Source: Streptomyces canus (lineage in GTDB: Bacteria > Actinomycetota > Actinomycetes > Streptomycetales > Streptomycetaceae). From it: 64,000 nt of DNA. Position numbers and translations under genes: made by a program. Below the pieces are notes generated by a model that searched no databases, had not been told where the DNA came from, and saw only the letters and a list, made by a program, of their open reading frames with translations. Positions within the stretch are counted from its first letter, which is position 1, and each line of letters starts with the position of its first letter. Location: NCBI RefSeq assembly GCF_041435015.1, contig NZ_CP107989.1:2852001-2916000 (forward strand). Direction: 5' to 3'. Positions 7,943 to 17,800 of the stretch are shown here, piece after piece.

Positions 7943-9210
7943 TACTCGACCTCTTCGCGGGGCCGGGCGGCTGGAGCAGGGCGCTGCACGTCCTCGGCGT
8001 GCGCGACATCGGGCTGGAATGGGACGAGTGGGCGTGCAAGACCCGGGCTGCGGCTGGGCAGTTGACCATCCGCACCGACGTGGGAAGGTATCCGACCTGG
8101 CCCTTCATCGGCCGCACCCGCGGAATGATCGCTTCCCCTCCGTGCCAGGCGTGGAGCATGGCCGGCAAACGCCTCGGCCTGCTCGACCAGCCGCTGGTGC
8201 ACGCGGCGGTCGAGGACCTGGCCGCCGGACGCGACTCCCGCGAACGCCTCCTCGCCGCATGCCGTGACGAGCGCTCCCTGCTCGCAGCCGAGCCCATGCG
8301 CTATCTGTACGCCCTCAACACGGTCGGCGAGCCCGACTGGGTCGCCATGGAGGAAGTGCCGCACATCCTGCCCTTGTGGAAGCAGTACGCGGCCGTCCTG
8401 CGCGGGTGGGGGTTCTCCGTCTGGTACGGGATCCTCAACGCGGCCGACTTCGGCGTCCCGCAGACCAGGAAGCGGGCGATACTCCTGGCCTCCCGCGTCC
8501 GTACGGCGCAGCCTCCTACCCCCACGCACTCCCAACTGGCCGAACCGGAGTCGCTGTTCGGTCCCGGCCGCGCCCGCTGGGTCAGCATGGCCGAGGCTCT
8601 GGGATGGGGCGCGACCGACCGGCCCGTCCCCACCGTCTGCGCGGGCGGTGGACCCGGCGGCGGACCCGAACCGTTCCCGTCGGGCTCCCGCAAGACGCTG
8701 TCCAACGCCCGTGAGCGCGGCACCTGGATGCCCCGGCCGGACGGAGTGGTCCTGCAGTCCCGCCCCGAAGGCGCCGGATGGGCGGCCCCGCACGGCACAC
8801 ACGAGAACCGAGCCGCCGACGCTCCGACGCCGACGTTCACCGCTGAGGCCCACCGCTGGTCCTGGTCCCTGCGCAGCAACAACCAGGCAAACGCCACTGT
8901 CCGTCCACTGTCCGAGCCGGCTGGCACGCTGTTCTTCGGGCACCGCGCGAACGAGTGCACTTGGATCGCCGAGCCTGCCTCACCGTCGGCCATGGATGTC
9001 GACGTGCCAGCGGATCCCGAGCCGATCCGAATCACCGCCCACGAGGCGGGCATCCTGCAGACCTTCCCCGCCGACTACCCCTGGGCCGGCAACAAGGGCC
9101 AGCAGTTCTCCCAGATCGGCAACGCCGTGCCCCCGCTGCTCGCCGGCCACCTCCTCGCCCCACACCTCGGCGTCACCCTCGACCCCGACGACTTCACCCT
9201 CGCCGCCTAA
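7939..9210 (+). CDS. C5 cytosine-specific DNA methyltransferase
   Basis: A 423-aa SAM-dependent enzyme that would methylate cytosine C5. Motif I is LDLFAGPGGWS at the N-terminus, the catalytic motif IV is SPPCQAWS (about residues 65-72), motif VI appears as VAMEEVPHIL instead of the usual ENV, motif VIII is QTRKRAIL, and the C-terminal motif X is QIGNAVPPLLA. The GTG at 7939 is chosen because it overlaps the coupling-protein stop (GTGA) and starts directly at motif I. No cognate endonuclease is adjacent, so it is an orphan enzyme carried with the transfer gene. Protection of transferred DNA is an inference. Confidence 0.9.
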   Translation: MILDLFAGPGGWSRALHVLGVRDIGLEWDEWACKTRAAAGQLTIRTDVGRYPTWPFIGRTRGMIASPPCQAWSMAGKRLGLLDQPLVHAAVEDLAAGRDSRERLLAACRDERSLLAAEPMRYLYALNTVGEPDWVAMEEVPHILPLWKQYAAVLRGWGFSVWYGILNAADFGVPQTRKRAILLASRVRTAQPPTPTHSQLAEPESLFGPGRARWVSMAEALGWGATDRPVPTVCAGGGPGGGPEPFPSGSRKTLSNARERGTWMPRPDGVVLQSRPEGAGWAAPHGTHENRAADAPTPTFTAEAHRWSWSLRSNNQANATVRPLSEPAGTLFFGHRANECTWIAEPASPSAMDVDVPADPEPIRITAHEAGILQTFPADYPWAGNKGQQFSQIGNAVPPLLAGHLLAPHLGVTLDPDDFTLAA

Positions 9211-10328
9211 TGCCCCACGCCCCCGAACCCGACGAAGACGACCTCGACGCCATCCCACCGCCCCAGCCGGTGTTCCACGTCGAGCAGGCCCTCCTCGGCG
9301 CCCTCCTCCTCGAACCGCACCGCCTCAGCAACATGACCGGCATCGCCGCCGACTCGTTCTCCACCGCCGCGCACTCCGCCTTGTACGCCGCGATCACCAC
9401 CTTGCCGCCGCCCGACCCCGCCGAGCACGCAAAGAACACCAAGTGGCTCGACCGCGTGCTCGCCACAGGCCGGGAGCAGGCGCGCGGACTCACCGCCTCC
9501 TACCTGCACACCCTCATCCAAGTCTGCCCCTGGGCCAGCCACGCCCCCGCCTACGCCCGGATGGTCGAAGCCGAACACGCCCGCCGCCGCCTACGGACGG
9601 CTGCAGAACGCCTCGTCCACACCGTCCACGACGCCAGCCTCCCGCACCCCGTACAGACGGTGCTCGCCGAGGCGGACGCACTCGCTGCGGTCGTGGATGA
9701 CATCGCTAACCGCTTCCCGCCACGCGCAGGTGTGCTGCCGCGCACCACCGCCCCGCCGCCGCCCGCCGCACCCGACCCCGCAGAGGCAGTCGAGGAGGAA
9801 CAGATTCTGCTCGCCACCGCCACGGCCTACCCCGCCGACATCGAGGCCGTCCGGTGGCTGCTCCCCGAGGACCTCACCCTGCCGCTGCACGCCGGCCTGT
9901 GGCAGTGCCTGACCACCCTGGCCCGCCGCCGCGAGCCCGTTGACCCTGTCACGGTTCTGTGGGAAGCCCAGCAGCGCGGCCTGCTGGACGACGGCAGTGG
10001 ACCGGGCGAGGTGCTTCGCCTGCTGACCGAACCGGCCGGTTCCGTCGAGCACTGGGGGGAGAGAGCCCTGCAGCGCTCCCTTCTGGCCACGGCCGAACAA
10101 ACCGGCCGACGCATCGAGGCGTATGCCAGCGACCCGGCGAACACTCCGTTCCAGCTCGTCGTCGGCGCCCGCCGCGGCCTCGCCGACATCAGCGCCATCC
10201 GCACCCGCTGGCAGCACGCCACCGGAGCCGCCCCGACACAGCGGCAGCGACCAGCGCCCACCACCCGCGCCGGCCCGCCGACCACCACGGCCGCGCACGC
10301 CGCCCGGTCCACACGAGCAACCCGGTAG
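9210..10328 (+). CDS. Protein with two DnaB helicase N-terminal-like domains
   Basis: The ATG shares a base with the previous stop (TAATG). The 372-aa protein has two copies of the DnaB N-terminal fold. The first (about residues 22-130) starts VEQALLGALLLEPHRLS. The second (about 195-310) starts EEEQILLATATAYPADIEA and includes FYRPxHG-like positions as LPLHAGLWQCLTTLA. No Walker A or RecA-like motor follows; the tail is a low-complexity Pro/Thr/Ala stretch. In DnaB this domain binds primase and mediates ring assembly, so a replisome-interacting role is plausible but inferred. Last gene before a strong hairpin. Confidence 0.75.
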   Translation: MPHAPEPDEDDLDAIPPPQPVFHVEQALLGALLLEPHRLSNMTGIAADSFSTAAHSALYAAITTLPPPDPAEHAKNTKWLDRVLATGREQARGLTASYLHTLIQVCPWASHAPAYARMVEAEHARRRLRTAAERLVHTVHDASLPHPVQTVLAEADALAAVVDDIANRFPPRAGVLPRTTAPPPPAAPDPAEAVEEEQILLATATAYPADIEAVRWLLPEDLTLPLHAGLWQCLTTLARRREPVDPVTVLWEAQQRGLLDDGSGPGEVLRLLTEPAGSVEHWGERALQRSLLATAEQTGRRIEAYASDPANTPFQLVVGARRGLADISAIRTRWQHATGAAPTQRQRPAPTTRAGPPTTTAAHAARSTRATR

Positions 10329-10341
10329 CCCCCGCGTACCT

Positions 10342-10371
10342 CGGTGGCCGGGCCCGAAGGCCCGGCCACCG
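10342..10371 (+). terminator. Intrinsic terminator-like hairpin
   Basis: A perfect 13-bp stem (C+GGTGGCCGGGCC with GGCCCGGCCACC+G) closes a CGAA tetraloop 14 bases after the DnaB-N-like gene. It probably ends or attenuates the transfer operon before the next DUF317 gene. Confidence 0.7.
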
Positions 10372-10393
10372 GCAGAAGAGACGAGACCCCAAC

Positions 10394-11767
10394 GTGACTC
10401 CCGCCATCGACGCCCACGTCCGCCTCGACACCCACCCCACTCACCCGAGCGCCGTGACCGCCGTCCTGACCGGCAGTCAGGCCCGCGTCGCTCTTATAGC
10501 TCTGGAGGCTGCCGACTGGAGCGTCGCCGCCGACAACATCCTGGTCCTGGCCCGCATCGATCATGAGGAGCCCTACTGGGCCGAGGACGCAGCCAAGCAC
10601 CTTATCGCCGAAGGCATCACCGTCGAGATCACCCCTCGGCTCCAGGAGGCCATCAACGAGGAATGGACCTGGGCGAACTACCCGATGCCCTGGTGCACCC
10701 GCAGCGAAATCCGCGAGGTCTCCAACCAGGCGCAGAAAATCCACGACGACATCCGCCACGGCCAGCTCCTCATCCACGCCCACGCCCACGACGGCCACAC
10801 CACCGTCGCGGTCGGCACCTACCTCCACCCAGGCGGCAAGTCCGTCTACCTGCACGGCGAGGACCACCTGCGGCAAATCGCCGACACCTTCGACTCACCC
10901 GCCAAGGCCCTGCTCGCCTTCGAGAAGGCCCACTCGGCCGAGATGCACCCCGGCCCAGCTCCCCTGACCGACACCGAACGCGCCGCCATCGAAGCGCGCT
11001 CCGTCTTCGACGTCACCACGGCCAAGTCCGACCCCTTCAGCAATGAGCCGGAGACCGTCCCCGTCTACCTGGCCGATACCGGCGACCACGACGCGCTCCT
11101 CGACACCTTCCTCGAAGCGCACAGCGAGTTCGAAAAGTGGCGGACCTGGTCAGACGACACCACCCACGCGATTCACGAGTCCCAGACCCTGCGCATCGAG
11201 CGCGTCCACGAAGCCCACCCCCGCGAGACCGCATGGACCATCACCGCGTACGAGACGCCCGTCTCCGACCGCATGTGGCACCTCACCGCGACCGGCGCCA
11301 CCCCGGCGCCCGTGCTCCAGACCCTGCTGCATCACCTCGCCGAGGGTGACGGCTGCGACACAGCCGTCGGCGGTCCGGTCGACGAGCAAACCGTCACTGC
11401 GGCCACCAGGCCCCTTACGGACGCCGGTTGGGAACACGCGGTCGACGGACGCTGGATCCGCTGGACGAACCTGGCCGGAGATGCCGGCGTCCAATTCGAC
11501 GCTTTCGCCGCCCAGAATGCGAACAGTGCCCTGGCGACCTGGACCGTGTGGGCAGGCCCCAACATCGACCGCGCCGCCTGGGCTATCCACGCATCCCCCT
11601 ACACACCCGCGGCACTCCTGGCCAGCCTCGCTGACGGCCTCGCCCACGCAACCGGCACCAGCACCACCACGGCGCCAACAGCATCCCGGCACGCTAGACA
11701 GTTCGTTACCACGTCACCCAGTCTTCCGCAGATCCCTAACCGACAATCAGGTAGCCGGAGCCGGTAA
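10394..11767 (+). CDS. Large DUF317-related protein (457 aa)
   Basis: The GTG at 10394 begins VTPAIDAHVRLDTHPTHPS. The first 200 residues resemble no family I can name: ALIALEAADWSVAADNILVL, then IHAHAHDGHTTVAVGTYL and YLHGEDHLRQIADTFDSP. The C-terminal half is DUF317-like (AWTITAYETPVSDRMWHLTA, GPNIDRAAWAIHASPYTPAA, ALLASLADGLAHAT). It lies between the hairpin at 10342 and the convergent HNH gene at 11837, and may have its own promoter in a very short upstream gap. Confidence 0.7.
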   Translation: MTPAIDAHVRLDTHPTHPSAVTAVLTGSQARVALIALEAADWSVAADNILVLARIDHEEPYWAEDAAKHLIAEGITVEITPRLQEAINEEWTWANYPMPWCTRSEIREVSNQAQKIHDDIRHGQLLIHAHAHDGHTTVAVGTYLHPGGKSVYLHGEDHLRQIADTFDSPAKALLAFEKAHSAEMHPGPAPLTDTERAAIEARSVFDVTTAKSDPFSNEPETVPVYLADTGDHDALLDTFLEAHSEFEKWRTWSDDTTHAIHESQTLRIERVHEAHPRETAWTITAYETPVSDRMWHLTATGATPAPVLQTLLHHLAEGDGCDTAVGGPVDEQTVTAATRPLTDAGWEHAVDGRWIRWTNLAGDAGVQFDAFAAQNANSALATWTVWAGPNIDRAAWAIHASPYTPAALLASLADGLAHATGTSTTTAPTASRHARQFVTTSPSLPQIPNRQSGSRSR

Positions 11768-11836
11768 CGGCCCGCCCCGTCCACCGCGAGGCGAGCGTCG
11801 GTCTGCCCACGAGAACACCGTGTCGAGATTGGTCGG

Positions 11837-12523
11837 TCATCCTCTCTGGACGGCCGAGCCGTCCGCCTCCGCGAGAGCTTGGACGAGACGACGGCGCACC
11901 GGCTTCCCGTACTGAAGGTGCAATCCGAGGATCAGCGCCGGCGGCATCGTCCGGTACCTGAACCACCGGGGATGACGCGGCGGTGCGACTCCCTCGGCGT
12001 TATTGCACTGGGTGCATAGGAGGCCGCGCACGAGGCCGGTCTCATGGCAGTGGTCGATCACTGCGTCGGCTTGAAAGGAGTGCCCGCACCCCGCGCAGCG
12101 GCCCGCTTGCCAGGCCACAAGCAGTTCGACGGGGTCCTCGTCGGGCAACGGCACCGCTCTTAGGTACGGCCAGGAGTGGCAGGCGGGTGGCTGGGCGGCC
12201 CAAAGCCTGCGTTCGGTCTGCTGCTCTACCGTCATATGGACGCATCCGCCAGAGACGTCGCGGAGATACGCGTGCGGGTAGTCGATGGTGTCTTGCCATT
12301 CCTCGTCGTTGAGGTGGCGGGCACATCCGGCAAGGCCGGGCAGCGGCCATGACTGGCATTGCCGGATGCCGTCGCTCAAGGGCCTGCCGCACCGGGCCTC
12401 GTCAGGGTGCAGCCCAGCTGCTCGCCGCTCTTGTCTGATCCGTGCGACCAGAGCGAGATGGCGGGCTCGCTCCGGTGTCATCTTCGGCTCGCGAGGGGGC
12501 GGGACCGTAATACGTGTACTCAT
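11837..12523 (-). CDS. Recombination endonuclease VII-type HNH nuclease
   Basis: The 228-aa product has the endonuclease VII/HNH core near its C-terminus: AGRCAGCGHSFQADAVIDHC followed by HETGLVRGLLCTQCNNAEG, with a CxxC...CxxC zinc site and the DHCH...GLLCxxCN catalytic signature. The ATG at 12523 has GGAG eight bases upstream; a frame upstream of it (to 12607) has no ribosome-binding site. The N-terminal third (ERARHLALVARIRQERRAAG, then CGRPLSDGIRQC) is shared with a frameshifted relic at 20.9-21.2 kb. Phage endonuclease VII resolves branched DNA; here a mobile-element nuclease is the safe reading. Confidence 0.85.
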   Translation of the reverse strand: MSTRITVPPPREPKMTPERARHLALVARIRQERRAAGLHPDEARCGRPLSDGIRQCQSWPLPGLAGCARHLNDEEWQDTIDYPHAYLRDVSGGCVHMTVEQQTERRLWAAQPPACHSWPYLRAVPLPDEDPVELLVAWQAGRCAGCGHSFQADAVIDHCHETGLVRGLLCTQCNNAEGVAPPRHPRWFRYRTMPPALILGLHLQYGKPVRRRLVQALAEADGSAVQRG

Positions 12524-12592
12524 GCGGGCCACTCCGGGGTCGGCGGCAACTGACGCAAACCTCATCCCACCACTCACCACTGACATTGGGTC
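12412..12592. repeat. Diverged direct repeat, copy 1
   Basis: The 5' part and upstream flank of the intact HNH gene. Blocks shared with 21,060-21,245 in the same orientation include CTCATGCGGGC, GAGCGAGCCCG (minus strand) and the flank CATCCCACCAC with CACCACTGAC. The similarity covers both coding and upstream non-coding bases, so it is a duplication or a shared cassette end, not just a protein-family resemblance. Confidence 0.75.
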
Positions 12593-12720
12593 TATGGTTA
12601 CTCGCAAGCGGGAAACAGAGGCCGCAGCCGCAACCGCCTCCTCCCGCTGCAGCCCTCGACTCGCTCCACTGGCTGTCTACGGCCAACCCCCTTGTCACAG
12701 GCTCCTGTTAGCTTGCGAGC

Positions 12721-13245
12721 GTGTTTGACGACATTGCCCCTGACCAGTGGTGTCCGCTGTGCGAAGACTGGGTCTGCTCCTTGGTACGCGGGCGGGTATG
12801 CCGCAAGTGCCGACAACTGCAACGCCGGATGTGGCGGTACGGCCTGACGATTGCCCGATACAACGCCATCCTGCGGTCACAGGACTTCGCGTGTGCACTG
12901 TGCGGCGATAACGAAGAAGAAGATGACTTCGGAATTCCGCACGCGAAGACGTCCCACTGGCACGTCGATCACGACCACGCATGCTGCGGGCCCGGCTCTT
13001 CTTGCGGCAAATGCGTCCGAGGGCTGCTATGCCGTAAGTGCAACATGGAGTATCTGCCGGCCTACGAGCGTCTCCCGATGCACATGCGCGACAGCCCGCT
13101 GTTCAACACCTACCTCGCCGCTCCGCCAGCCCAGCAGTCAGCGGCTCAGGTGATCAAGGGCCGGGACAACATGTACCTGCCGACCTCGCACGCCTTCCTC
13201 ATGAACAGGAAGTTCGCCGACGGTCTCGAGAGTGCGGCCGGGTAG
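12721..13245 (+). CDS. Second endonuclease VII-type HNH nuclease (174 aa)
   Basis: Divergent from the previous HNH gene. The GTG start gives an N-terminal zinc knuckle (WCPLCEDW ... VCRKCRQLQ), then the endonuclease VII core: YNAILRSQDFACALCGDN, SHWHVDHDHACCGPG and CVRGLLCRKCNMEYL. The conserved HxDHDH and GLLCxxCN elements are present, so the enzyme is probably active. Two HNH genes of one class placed back to back is unusual. No clear Shine-Dalgarno sequence precedes the GTG. Confidence 0.82.
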   Translation: MFDDIAPDQWCPLCEDWVCSLVRGRVCRKCRQLQRRMWRYGLTIARYNAILRSQDFACALCGDNEEEDDFGIPHAKTSHWHVDHDHACCGPGSSCGKCVRGLLCRKCNMEYLPAYERLPMHMRDSPLFNTYLAAPPAQQSAAQVIKGRDNMYLPTSHAFLMNRKFADGLESAAG

Positions 13246-13508
13246 AAGATCAGGTGTTGGCGGCGCGATGGCGGGTGCGAAGGCGAGAGCTCGTCCCCCT
13301 TCCAGGTGATAGGAGCCCGAAATCTGGCCGGCTCACCGCCAAGGGGCTTCTGCGTGATCTACGATGCAAATGCGGCTTGACCACCGCTCCCCGGAGGCGA
13401 TTCGGCCCTGATCCTCCACGCTCGGGTGAACCGGTCAACACACGAATCTCCGCGCACCCCACCGGATCTCGCTTCCGTACGTCCTGGGCCGAGACGTGCA
13501 GGAGACCC

Positions 13509-14534
13509 ATGAGCGCACTGCACCAAGACCTGTCCCTGCTCCGGCGCCTCTACACGGGCGAGAGCGTCCAACAGGGCCGCCGGGCGATCGATGGACTGCA
13601 GGGGGGCGAACCACCGATTCCAGAAGCCGCCTCGCCAGCTCAACAGCACCTTGAGGCCCGCGTACTCCTCGCGCTCCTGGAGTTCCGAGACATCTACACC
13701 CGCTTTCCCCTGGGGATCACCGTGGTTCGCCCCGAACCGAACGGCATCGCCCTCGCTGTTGAGAGCAGGGAGCGGGCATCGGAGATTCTTTTCCACCTGC
13801 TGCCGTCATGCGCCTCAGACGAAGAGGTGCAGGGTGTGCCTGGCCTACGCATCACTCGCCGAGATCGGACTGCGATCGAATTGCAGGTACTGGGAGAGCC
13901 CGCCCGGCTGCGGCTGTTCGGGCTACCAGCCAGACTCTGGCGCAGTGCCGAGGCGAGCACCCTGGACAAATGGATCGACCCAGACAGCATGCAGTTGTGT
14001 TGGCGTTCCTCGCCACGGTCCTGGACTCAGGTGGAGCGGGAGCACCACGCTCAATGGGAAGACGACAACGACCGCTACACCCAGGTCACGCAGCGTGGGG
14101 CCTGGCTGAGTAGCGGACTGCTCCGACGCGCTGCCCTCCTGCACACCGTCGCCAACACCTTCCTGATCGACGGCTACCGAGGCGCCGCCTTCGACGTGGC
14201 GCGGCTGGTGCTGCGCTCGTCGCACGTGCAGGAACAGGGACCAGGGCCGCACAACTTCATCGCCGCCCTGGTGGACCCGGTGTGCGGTCTGCCTCTCCTC
14301 CTCAAGAGGTTCCGCGGTGACACGGACGAAAGCTACGGCCGCGACCAGCAGTTCGTCCTCGGCGACGTCGGCAACACGGCCGTGTTTGACTTCAGGGCCA
14401 CGATCGAGCCTCCGCCCTCCCGCCTTGCACCCGAAGTCTGGCAGGCCATTCTCCGCCGCGTCCCCCAGACGGGATTCACGAGCAGCCTGTCCCCGGGCGT
14501 ACTCGCGGGGCTGTGCGGCTTGGGCGCGCCATAG
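13509..14534 (+). CDS. Uncharacterised protein (341 aa)
   Basis: The ATG at 13509 has AGGAG four bases upstream; the open frame extends further back but only as a shadow over the HNH gene. The protein begins MSALHQDLSLLRRLYTGESV. A central alpha/beta region (YTRFPLGITVVRPEPNGIAL) is followed by WIDPDSMQLCWRSSPRSWTQ and a helical stretch with many Arg/His. No catalytic motif, membrane segment or known domain was recognised. It lies between the HNH pair and the convergent restriction operon, with a shared terminator at 14775. Confidence 0.65.
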   Translation: MSALHQDLSLLRRLYTGESVQQGRRAIDGLQGGEPPIPEAASPAQQHLEARVLLALLEFRDIYTRFPLGITVVRPEPNGIALAVESRERASEILFHLLPSCASDEEVQGVPGLRITRRDRTAIELQVLGEPARLRLFGLPARLWRSAEASTLDKWIDPDSMQLCWRSSPRSWTQVEREHHAQWEDDNDRYTQVTQRGAWLSSGLLRRAALLHTVANTFLIDGYRGAAFDVARLVLRSSHVQEQGPGPHNFIAALVDPVCGLPLLLKRFRGDTDESYGRDQQFVLGDVGNTAVFDFRATIEPPPSRLAPEVWQAILRRVPQTGFTSSLSPGVLAGLCGLGAP

Positions 14535-14774
14535 AGAATGCGCAGCCGCCAGTTGCCCCGCACAGGCTTCGTGGAATCCAGGCCGTGATCAGCAGTAGCC
14601 CGACCGCGTGAATCTTCCAGCGTGTCCGTTCCCCAGACGCGGCCCGATGCATGCCATGTCCGTAGGGTGCGTCGTACGGGTGGATCAACGTGGGGTACAG
14701 CAGGCGCCTTCTGAAGCGCCCGCTTCATTCTGAGAAACAGCGCCTCTCCGAGTCTGCATCGCCCTGCACTATGA

Positions 14775-14802
14775 GCCCGGCAACCGACACGGGTTGCCGG
14801 GC
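14775..14802. terminator. Terminator hairpin between convergent genes
   Basis: A perfect 11-bp stem (GCCCGGCAACC with GGTTGCCGGGC) around a six-base loop sits 13 bases beyond the hsdR stop and also downstream of the 341-aa gene. It probably serves both strands. Nothing else was seen between 14535 and 14774. Confidence 0.7.
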
Positions 14803-14814
14803 CTCATCGCATTG

Positions 14815-17800
14815 TCAGTCAACGAGGTAGTGGGCTTCGACGTAGGCGACGGTGGAGCCGTACGGTTCGCCCACCGGCTTCAACATGTACCGGCGGAAGA
14901 CTGCGGCGGTTGCACGGCGGACGCCGCGGTTGCGGGCCTCGGCGTTGTCCCATGACTGGGCGAGGGTGCGCTTGACCACCTGGTCGATCTCCTCGGCCAG
15001 GTTTTGCTCCGTGACGGTGAGGCCGGGCGGCGCGTGGTCGTGGATGATCCGTGACAGGACACCTACGTGGTCGTCGTCCAGTACGACGGCTTCGTCGGGG
15101 TGCTTCTCGGCGTTCACGATGGCACGGGCGACCCGAAGTGCTTCGGCCAGGAACTCCAAGGCGTCCTGGGCGTTCTGGATGATCCGGTCCCGCAGTTGCC
15201 TGATCCGCTCTGCCAGGGCGGTGTACTTCGCGGAACCCGGTTCGACGCCTTTCTCAAGGGCGGCCTTGATGTGGTCCAGGATCTCCGCCGCAGACGGCGG
15301 CCTCTTGTCCTCGCTGTCGTCCTTTTCGGGCTTGGGACGGACGAGGGCCAGCAGCTCCTTGAGGATCGTGATGCCCTGGGCATCCAGGACGAGGGCTTCT
15401 TCCTGGGAGGCGGCCACCGAGAAGGAGTGGACGTGGGCGTTGATTATCTCTAGGACCATCGGCCCCAGCTCGCCCAGTCGCTCCTTCCTTTCCTCGTCGG
15501 AAGACTTCTGGAACAGGGTCGTGTACGCAGACCCGAAGAGCCCGAACCCGTCCTGGTACTTGGCGACCCGCTTGTCCGTGTTGATGAGTGGGTACAGGCG
15601 GGCCAGAAGCCGGTAGTTCTTGCTGAAGACCTCGGCGGCGTCAGGGTTGGCGTCCAGGAAGCCGTTGATGGCACGTACGGACTCGTATCCGTGTGCCGTG
15701 AGGTCGAGGCCGTCCACATCTGCGAGGAGGTCTTCGATGCGGGCGAAGGTGGTGCGGAACTCGGCGACCAGGTCGGTCAGGTCGGTGACGAACCCGCCGC
15801 CCTTGCCGGCGGACCCCTCCGAGGTGGGGTCGACGACGGCACGCTGGACTTCTTCGGCCAGGCTGATGTAGTCCACGACCACGCCGGTGGTCTTCACGAA
15901 TCCGGCCGGGGAGATCCAGGTGCGGTTCGGGCGGGTGATCGTCTGGAACAGGTTGTGAGCCTTCATTGGCTTGTCCAGGTAGAGGACGCCCTCGTTGGGG
16001 GCGTCGAACCCAGTCATCAGCTTGGCCGTCACGACCAGGAAGCACAGTGGGTCATCGGGAGTGAGGAATCGCCGCTTCTGGTCCTCCTCGTCGACCTCGG
16101 AGAGCCGGTAGGGCCGCATGGCCGCTTCCTCGGTCTTGGCGTCCGAGACGTGGATATTCACCTCTGCGGTGATCCGATCGTGCTTGCCGACCTCGGCGAG
16201 TACCTGCGACGCCTCGTAGCCGGCCAGCAGCTCGTTGATCTTGTCCGTGTATGCCACGGCCAGCTCACGGTTGTAGGCGACGACCTGCGCCTTGAGGCCG
16301 TTGCGATAGGTGCCGGCCAGGTAGTGGTCCACGATGTCCTGGCAGACCGTGTGGATGCGTTCGGGGTTGGCGAACACTGAGGTGAGGCGCCCGAACTTGC
16401 GGGACAAGGTTTCCCGGTCGGGGTCGTCGAGATCGAATTCGTCAGCGAACTGGTCGAACTCGGCCTGTAGGGCCCGGTCGTTCATCTCGAAGGTGACCGG
16501 GTGTGGGTCCAGCATGACCGGGACGGTTGCCTCGTCCTGAAGGGACCGGGACACCGAATACCGGTGCAGCACCCTGTTCGGGTCGGTCTCCTCACCGAAG
16601 AGGGCGAAGGTGTTGGTGGCGAGGTTCCTGACGGGTGTGCCGGTCATGCCGAAGAACTTCGCGTGCGGCAACGCTGCGCGCATCTGCCCCGCCAGGGACT
16701 CTTCCTCGGATGACTGCGTGCGGTGCGCCTCATCGACCAGCACGATGATGTTGCGGCGGGTCGACAGGTTCTTGCCGGCGTCGGCGAACTTGTGGACGGT
16801 CGTGGAGATGACGCCGCGCACATCGTCTGCCAGCAGCGAGCGCAACTCCTTGCTGGTGGAAGGTTGGTGGAAGTAGGCGTCTCCCATCGCGGAGGTGAAT
16901 ACCCCGGAGGTTTGCCGCACGAGCTGGGTTCGGTCCGAGAGCAAGATGATCGTGGGCGACTCGGTGCGGGTGTCAGCCAGCAGCAGCGAAGCAGCGAACA
17001 CCATCAGCAGTGTCTTCCCGCTGCCTTGGTGGTGCCAGACCAGACCCTTCTTGCCGTCGGCCAGGACCCGCCTGTGGATCAGATGGGCGGCCTCCATCTG
17101 TGGGTAGCGGGGCAGGTACTTCTTGTCCGCCCCGCCTCCAGAGGTGTCGAAGAGGGTGAAGTTGGCGAGCATGTCCAGGACCGTGGCCGGGTTGAGAAGG
17201 AGCTCGACGGAGCGCTGCACGTCGGCCTGCCCGGACAGGTTCTCGTCGTCGTCAGTGGATCGGAACGGCTGCCACAGGTTCAGGGGCGCACCAGCGGCAC
17301 CGAACCGCAGCTTCAGCCCGTCGGAGGCGACAGCGAAGACATTGGGGGTGAAGAACCATGGATATTCGGTGGCGTACACGTCGTTGATCTCGCGTGCGGC
17401 GTCGGCCCACCCGGACTTAACGGTCGGTGACTTCACCTCTACGACAACGAGGGGCAGGCCATTGGCCCAGTACACGAGATCGAACCGGCGGGGGGTCTTG
17501 CCGGGGATGGTTATGGTCACCTCGTCCGACACGACCAGGGTGTTGGTGGTCGGGTGCTCGAAATCGATGACCTTCAAGGCGTGCCACACGCCGTCGGCGC
17601 CCCGGAACTCCTCGTGCCCGCGCAGCAGTTCCAGTACCTGCTCATTGGCTCGCACCAGCCCGCCATCGACGGCGTTGACCGTAGCGATAATCTCCTCGAC
17701 CACGGCGTCCACGTCGAACCCGTCGATCACCTCAGGGTTGAGCCGGACGATGGCGTCCCGCAGCTGGCCGGCGAGCACCGTTTGTGTCGTCTCACGCGGC

